From contig CAZVCZ010000078.1 in the NCBI GenBank assembly GCA_964626275.1, positions 1 to 8,272 on the forward strand: DNA of 8,272 nt, in the 5' to 3' direction. Origin of the DNA: M55B157 sp964626275. GTDB lineage: Bacteria; Actinomycetota; Actinomycetes; S36-B12. This document shows, in pieces, positions 5,345 through 8,272 of this stretch. The notes beneath the pieces were generated by a model that saw nothing but the letters and a program-made list of their open reading frames with translations, ran no database searches and was not told where the DNA came from. The position numbers were made by a program, and so were the translations under genes. Each line of letters opens with the position of its first letter. Position 1 is the stretch's first letter.

Positions 5345-6100
5345 GGGTGCTCGGCTGGCCAAGCGCCCCGGAGTCTCCGGGTCATCGAAGGCCGCCACCG
5401 TCGCCTCGGTCTCGACCGCCAGGGCGGTCTCGATCACGGACTGGTCGATGCGCACGAGAGCGGACTTCAGGTCCCGGACACTGCGCTCAGGGAGCTCGGC
5501 GAGCCGAGTCGCGAGGGCGATCGAAGCATCGACGACGGCTTCATCCGGCACAACCTGATAGACGATCCCCCACTCTTGCAGATCGGCCACGTCGATTCGT
5601 TCTCCGAGGAGAAGCAGTTCACGTGCCTTGAAATCCCCCACGATCCGCGGAAGCAGTGCGGTGACCGCCCCGGTGGGAAACAATCCGAGGCTCATCTCCG
5701 GGAAGAATCCCTTCGCCGAATGGCCAGCGACGACGAGATCGGCATTGAGGACCCACTCCAGCCCGCCACCCACAGCCCAGCCGTGGACACCAACGACGAC
5801 GGGACACCGTCCGGCGATCATCAATCGGGTGACATCCTGCAACCGATCGACAAAGGCACGATTCGCCTGCGGCCCTGCGGTGTGCGAGGCCGAGTCATGC
5901 AGGTCGTCTCCCGCACAGAACGCCCGACCCGCCCCGGTCAGCACGATGGCCCGGACACTGCCATCGCCCTGGGCATCGGCGAGGGCGTCGCACAGCCCCT
6001 CCACGAGTGCCGGGGTGATCGCATTGAGCCGCTCCGGCCGATTCAAGGTGATGACCCGGACCGCACCGGCATCCTCGGTGAGAACAACGTCCGTACTCAT
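5342..6100 (-). CDS. Enoyl-CoA hydratase (crotonase family)
   Basis: This is a 252-residue crotonase-fold protein that likely adds water to a 2-enoyl-CoA. It shows the opening LNRPERLNAIT, the first oxyanion-hole segment GAGRAFCAGDDL (56-67), the second, HGWAVGGGLE (106-115), and FPEMSLGLFPTGAVT (133-147). Glu115 and Glu135 align, 20 residues apart, with the two catalytic glutamates of rat mitochondrial hydratase (Glu144 and Glu164). A true hydratase is therefore more likely than a one-glutamate isomerase. The length is normal. ATG at 6100 overlaps the stop of the PaaK-like ligase as ATGA, with a weak GGGTGA about 6 bases upstream. It is the last gene of the dehydrogenase-ligase-hydratase operon. 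The substrate is unknown. Confidence 0.9.
   Translation of the reverse strand: MSTDVVLTEDAGAVRVITLNRPERLNAITPALVEGLCDALADAQGDGSVRAIVLTGAGRAFCAGDDLHDSASHTAGPQANRAFVDRLQDVTRLMIAGRCPVVVGVHGWAVGGGLEWVLNADLVVAGHSAKGFFPEMSLGLFPTGAVTALLPRIVGDFKARELLLLGERIDVADLQEWGIVYQVVPDEAVVDASIALATRLAELPERSVRDLKSALVRIDQSVIETALAVETEATVAAFDDPETPGRLASRAP
5345..5381. terminator. Adjacent GC-rich hairpins just past the bioN stop, possible U-less terminator
   Basis: Two inverted repeats lie within the last codons of the hydratase gene. GGGTGCT (5345-5351) pairs with AGCGCCC (5362-5368) with one G-T pair. CCCGGAG-T-CTCCGGG (5367-5381) is a perfect 7-base repeat around one base, giving a 6-bp stem with a GTC loop. They start 4 bases after the bioN stop. 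No T-run follows on either strand, so a classical intrinsic terminator is not supported. The repeats share two bases and cannot both fold fully. Coding constraint in GC-rich DNA could also produce them by chance. Confidence 0.3.
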
Positions 6101-7398
6101 CTGCGAATCACCCGCCTCGTCTTCCCTTCTGTGCGGGGCAGTGTCCCATGCTCGAGAACCGTCACGATTGCGGTCACGCGCAGATCCCGATGTGCTGCAT
6201 CCATCAACCGTTGCGCGACACCATCGGCATCAGCACCCGCAGCGAGTTCGACCTCGAGCGGCAGACGGTCATACGGTCCCGGACCATCGAGCACGATGCG
6301 GTACTCCCCGGATAGATCCCTGTCCGGATGGACGAGGGCAGCCACGGAGGTGGGGAACACATTGACCCCTCGGATGACCACCATGTCGTCGGCCCGCCCC
6401 GTCACTCGGAATCTCGGCGCGGTTCGACCACAGTCGCACACGTCGGTCGAGGTGATGGTGATGATGTCTCCGGTGCGGAAACGGACCAGTGGTTGGCATT
6501 CTCGGGCCAGATGGGTCATCACCAACTCGCCGTGCGAGCCGGCCTCCCAGGGCAGCACGTCCCCGGTTCCGGGATCGATGATCTCCGGATGCACAACATC
6601 GAGACCCATGAAGTGCAGATCCGCCTGATGCGTGCACTGCCCGGCGATATTGCACATCACATCCGTCACCCCGTAGTTGGAGTTCATCGCCGAGAATCCC
6701 CAGACGTCCTCCAACCGCTCACGGAATCCCGGGACGTCGAGCGCGGCCTCGCCCCCGAACAGGCCGAGACGCAACCCCAGGGAGCGCGGGTCGACACCCT
6801 CCTCGCGGGCGATCTTCTCCAGCACGGCGGGGTAACTCGGCGTGCACGAGATGGCGGTGACACCGAATTCGGTGATCGTGCGAAGTAGCAGTTGCGGGTT
6901 GCCGACCCCGAAGGGAACGACGGTTGCCCCCGTCGCCTCCAGCGTCGTGTGATCGGTGAACCCACCCATCCACATCTGGTAGTTCAGGCAGTGGACGACG
7001 ACATCCCCGGGACCCAGTCCCGCTGCTGCTTGAGCCCGCGCGCCCACCGCTGCTGTCTGATGAGCATCGACCTCGGAGAGGGCGAGGTTCATCGCCTCCC
7101 CCGTCGTGCCCCCGGTGCGATGGACCCGGCGGATCATCCGCGGATCAGCAGCAAGGTAGGCCCCATACGGCCCCGCATCACGCTGAGAGGCACGGAGCAT
7201 GTCCTTGTCGACCAGGGGAAGCCCGGCACTATCGTCAAGTCGTTCGGGCACATGGTGTCCGGCCCAGTGTTCGCCAAAGAAGGTCGATGCGGCGCTGACG
7301 TAGTCGCGCTGCCGCGACCAGAGTCGCTCGCGATGATCCGCCAGCACGTCGAGCGGGGCGAAGTCCGCGCCATCGAGCAGGCCGTGCTCGTCTGTCAC
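6097..7398 (-). CDS. PaaK-like AMP-forming acyl/aryl-CoA ligase
   Basis: A 433-residue member of the phenylacetate-CoA ligase (PaaK) branch of adenylate-forming enzymes, which makes acyl-CoA from a free, often aromatic, acid with ATP. Motifs are the P-loop RTGGTTGEAM (94-103), A5 NYGVTDV (241-247, Asp where Glu is usual), YPEIIDP-like HPEIIDPGTGDVLP (270-283), GELVMTHL, A7 VRFRTGDI (305-312), A8 TGRADDMVVIRGVNVFP (333-349) and A10 Lys426 in RTEGKTRR. Cys249, Cys255 and His257, and later CDCGR (321-325), occupy the positions of the cysteine/histidine pattern in PaaK relatives, some of which bind zinc; a metal site is inferred. The GTG start overlaps the dehydrogenase stop as GTGA and has no clear Shine-Dalgarno. 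The missing Pro in the P-loop and overall divergence argue against naming it paaK, and no other paa genes are visible. Confidence 0.87.
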   Translation of the reverse strand: MTDEHGLLDGADFAPLDVLADHRERLWSRQRDYVSAASTFFGEHWAGHHVPERLDDSAGLPLVDKDMLRASQRDAGPYGAYLAADPRMIRRVHRTGGTTGEAMNLALSEVDAHQTAAVGARAQAAAGLGPGDVVVHCLNYQMWMGGFTDHTTLEATGATVVPFGVGNPQLLLRTITEFGVTAISCTPSYPAVLEKIAREEGVDPRSLGLRLGLFGGEAALDVPGFRERLEDVWGFSAMNSNYGVTDVMCNIAGQCTHQADLHFMGLDVVHPEIIDPGTGDVLPWEAGSHGELVMTHLARECQPLVRFRTGDIITITSTDVCDCGRTAPRFRVTGRADDMVVIRGVNVFPTSVAALVHPDRDLSGEYRIVLDGPGPYDRLPLEVELAAGADADGVAQRLMDAAHRDLRVTAIVTVLEHGTLPRTEGKTRRVIRR

Positions 7399-8272
7399 TC
7401 GGGAAGTCCGAGATCTCTCGCGATGAGCATCCGCTGCACCTCGTTCGTCCCCTCGCCGATCTCCAGCACCTTCGCGTCCCGATAGAAGCGACCCACCGCG
7501 TATTCGTTCATGAAGCCGTAGCCGCCGAATACCTGGGTTGCCCAGCGCGCGTTCTCCATGGCCGCATCGGAGGAATGCAGTTTCGCAATGGCAGCCTGCC
7601 GCTTGAACGGCTCACCGGCCAGCATGCGCGAACCAGCGTCGTAGTACGCGAGGCGGGAGGTGTGCGCACGCACCTCCATGTCCGCGATGAGGAAGGCCAC
7701 CGACTGATAGTGCCCGATGGGGTGCCCGAACGCCTCGCGTTCATGGGCGTAGCGCACGGACTCATCGACACACCCCTGCGCCAGACCGGTCGCGAGCGCA
7801 GCGATGGCGATCCGACCCTCGTCGAGAATCTGCAGGAACTGCGCATAGCCACGACCTCGCTCCCCGAGCAAGTTCTCGGCCGGCACCCGACAGTCGACGA
7901 AGGAGAGTTCATGGGTGTCCGAGGAATTCCAGCCGACCTTGGAATATGCCGGCGCCACAGTGAAGCCAGGCGTGTCCGCGGGGACGATGATGGTGGAGAT
8001 CTCCGGTCGACCGTTCTCCTTCGTTCCGGTGACGCAGGCGACCGTGACCAAGCCGGTGATCGTCGTCCCGGAGTTCGTGATGAAGGCCTTCGATCCGTTG
8101 ATCACCCACTCATCGCCCTCGAGCCGCGCAGTCGTGCGCATGCCGCCGGCATCGGAGCCGCTGCCGGGTTCGGTCAACCCGAAGGCACCGAGCATCTCGC
8201 CTCGAGCCAAGGCCGGGAGCCACTGCCGCTTCTGCTCATCGGTCCCGAACCGATAGATCGGCATCGCCCCGA
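7395..8272 (-). CDS. Acyl-CoA dehydrogenase, N-terminal part beyond the window
   Basis: The minus-strand frame is open to the right edge, so about 100 N-terminal residues are missing; the Met codon at 8262-8264 is internal (GAMPIYRFGTDEQK is a mid-protein family motif). The enzyme oxidises an acyl-CoA to the 2-enoyl-CoA with FAD, passing electrons to ETF. Visible are the FAD-binding signature GLTEPGSGSDAGG, INGSKAFITN, REAFGHPIGHYQ (Arg-x-x-Phe and Gln of the FAD site) and QVFGGYGFMNEY. EGTNEVQR also follows, whose first Glu (bases 7452-7454) is the catalytic base of the short/medium-chain type. Isovaleryl-CoA dehydrogenase has Ala there, so that assignment is disfavoured. It is the first visible gene of the operon with the PaaK-like ligase and the hydratase, overlapping the ligase by 4 bases. 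The substrate is not determinable. Confidence 0.93.
   Translation of the reverse strand, partial: GAMPIYRFGTDEQKRQWLPALARGEMLGAFGLTEPGSGSDAGGMRTTARLEGDEWVINGSKAFITNSGTTITGLVTVACVTGTKENGRPEISTIIVPADTPGFTVAPAYSKVGWNSSDTHELSFVDCRVPAENLLGERGRGYAQFLQILDEGRIAIAALATGLAQGCVDESVRYAHEREAFGHPIGHYQSVAFLIADMEVRAHTSRLAYYDAGSRMLAGEPFKRQAAIAKLHSSDAAMENARWATQVFGGYGFMNEYAVGRFYRDAKVLEIGEGTNEVQRMLIARDLGLPE

Noticed and set aside
5576..6628. Long plus-strand open frame (about 350 codons) antisense to the hydratase and PaaK-like genes
   Set aside because: It spans the junction of two well-supported genes on the other strand, has no recognisable domain, and is Arg/Ser/Pro/Thr-rich, as expected of a shadow frame in GC-rich DNA.
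1..8272. tRNA, rRNA, CRISPR array, insertion sequence or attachment site
   Set aside because: Coding sequence fills nearly the whole window; no regularly spaced repeats, transposase motifs or tRNA-like folds were noticed.

Overview
The window is GC-rich (roughly two thirds G+C by eye) and almost fully coding. Gene content points to an actinobacterium. It has an AccD6-type acyl-CoA carboxylase beta subunit next to a DUF3145 gene, which is an actinobacterial family usually found beside the fatty-acid synthesis cluster, and an ECF biotin transporter of the BioMNY type. GTG starts and a possible leaderless promoter fit this. I cannot name a genus; a Micrococcales-like organism is a guess.

Layout. 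(1) 1-686, plus strand: the 3' part of a carboxyltransferase gene, probably the last gene of a fatty-acid synthesis operon lying to the left. (2) 700-1215, minus strand: a DUF3145 protein, convergent with accD. (3) 1216-1292: the only sizeable intergenic gap, a divergent promoter region. (4) 1293-5341, plus strand: a five-gene operon, bioY, a short AMP-forming acyl-CoA ligase, a thiolase, bioM and bioN. Each gene overlaps the next by exactly 4 bases (GTGA or ATGA). (5) 5342-8272, minus strand: a three-gene operon read right to left, acyl-CoA dehydrogenase (start beyond the right edge), a PaaK-like acyl/aryl-CoA ligase and an enoyl-CoA hydratase. These also have 4-base overlaps. The two operons converge with no intergenic base: both stop codons lie within one TGATCA palindrome.

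How the genes may work together. BioY, BioM and BioN form a biotin uptake system, and the neighbouring AccD belongs to a biotin-dependent carboxylase, so biotin supply sits beside a main biotin consumer. The ligase and thiolase are inserted between the substrate-binding gene and the energising module of the transporter. A similar association exists in Bacillus subtilis (yhfS thiolase, yhfT ligase, yhfU BioY), where as far as I know the two enzymes have no assigned reaction. Their tight coupling to biotin transport in such a distant lineage is the most interesting point here.

The convergent operon adds a second CoA ligase, a dehydrogenase and a hydratase. Together with the thiolase, the window encodes every step type of a beta-oxidation round except the 3-hydroxyacyl-CoA dehydrogenase. 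Whether the two operons share a substrate is inference only. No RNA genes, CRISPR arrays, insertion sequences or phage genes were seen.
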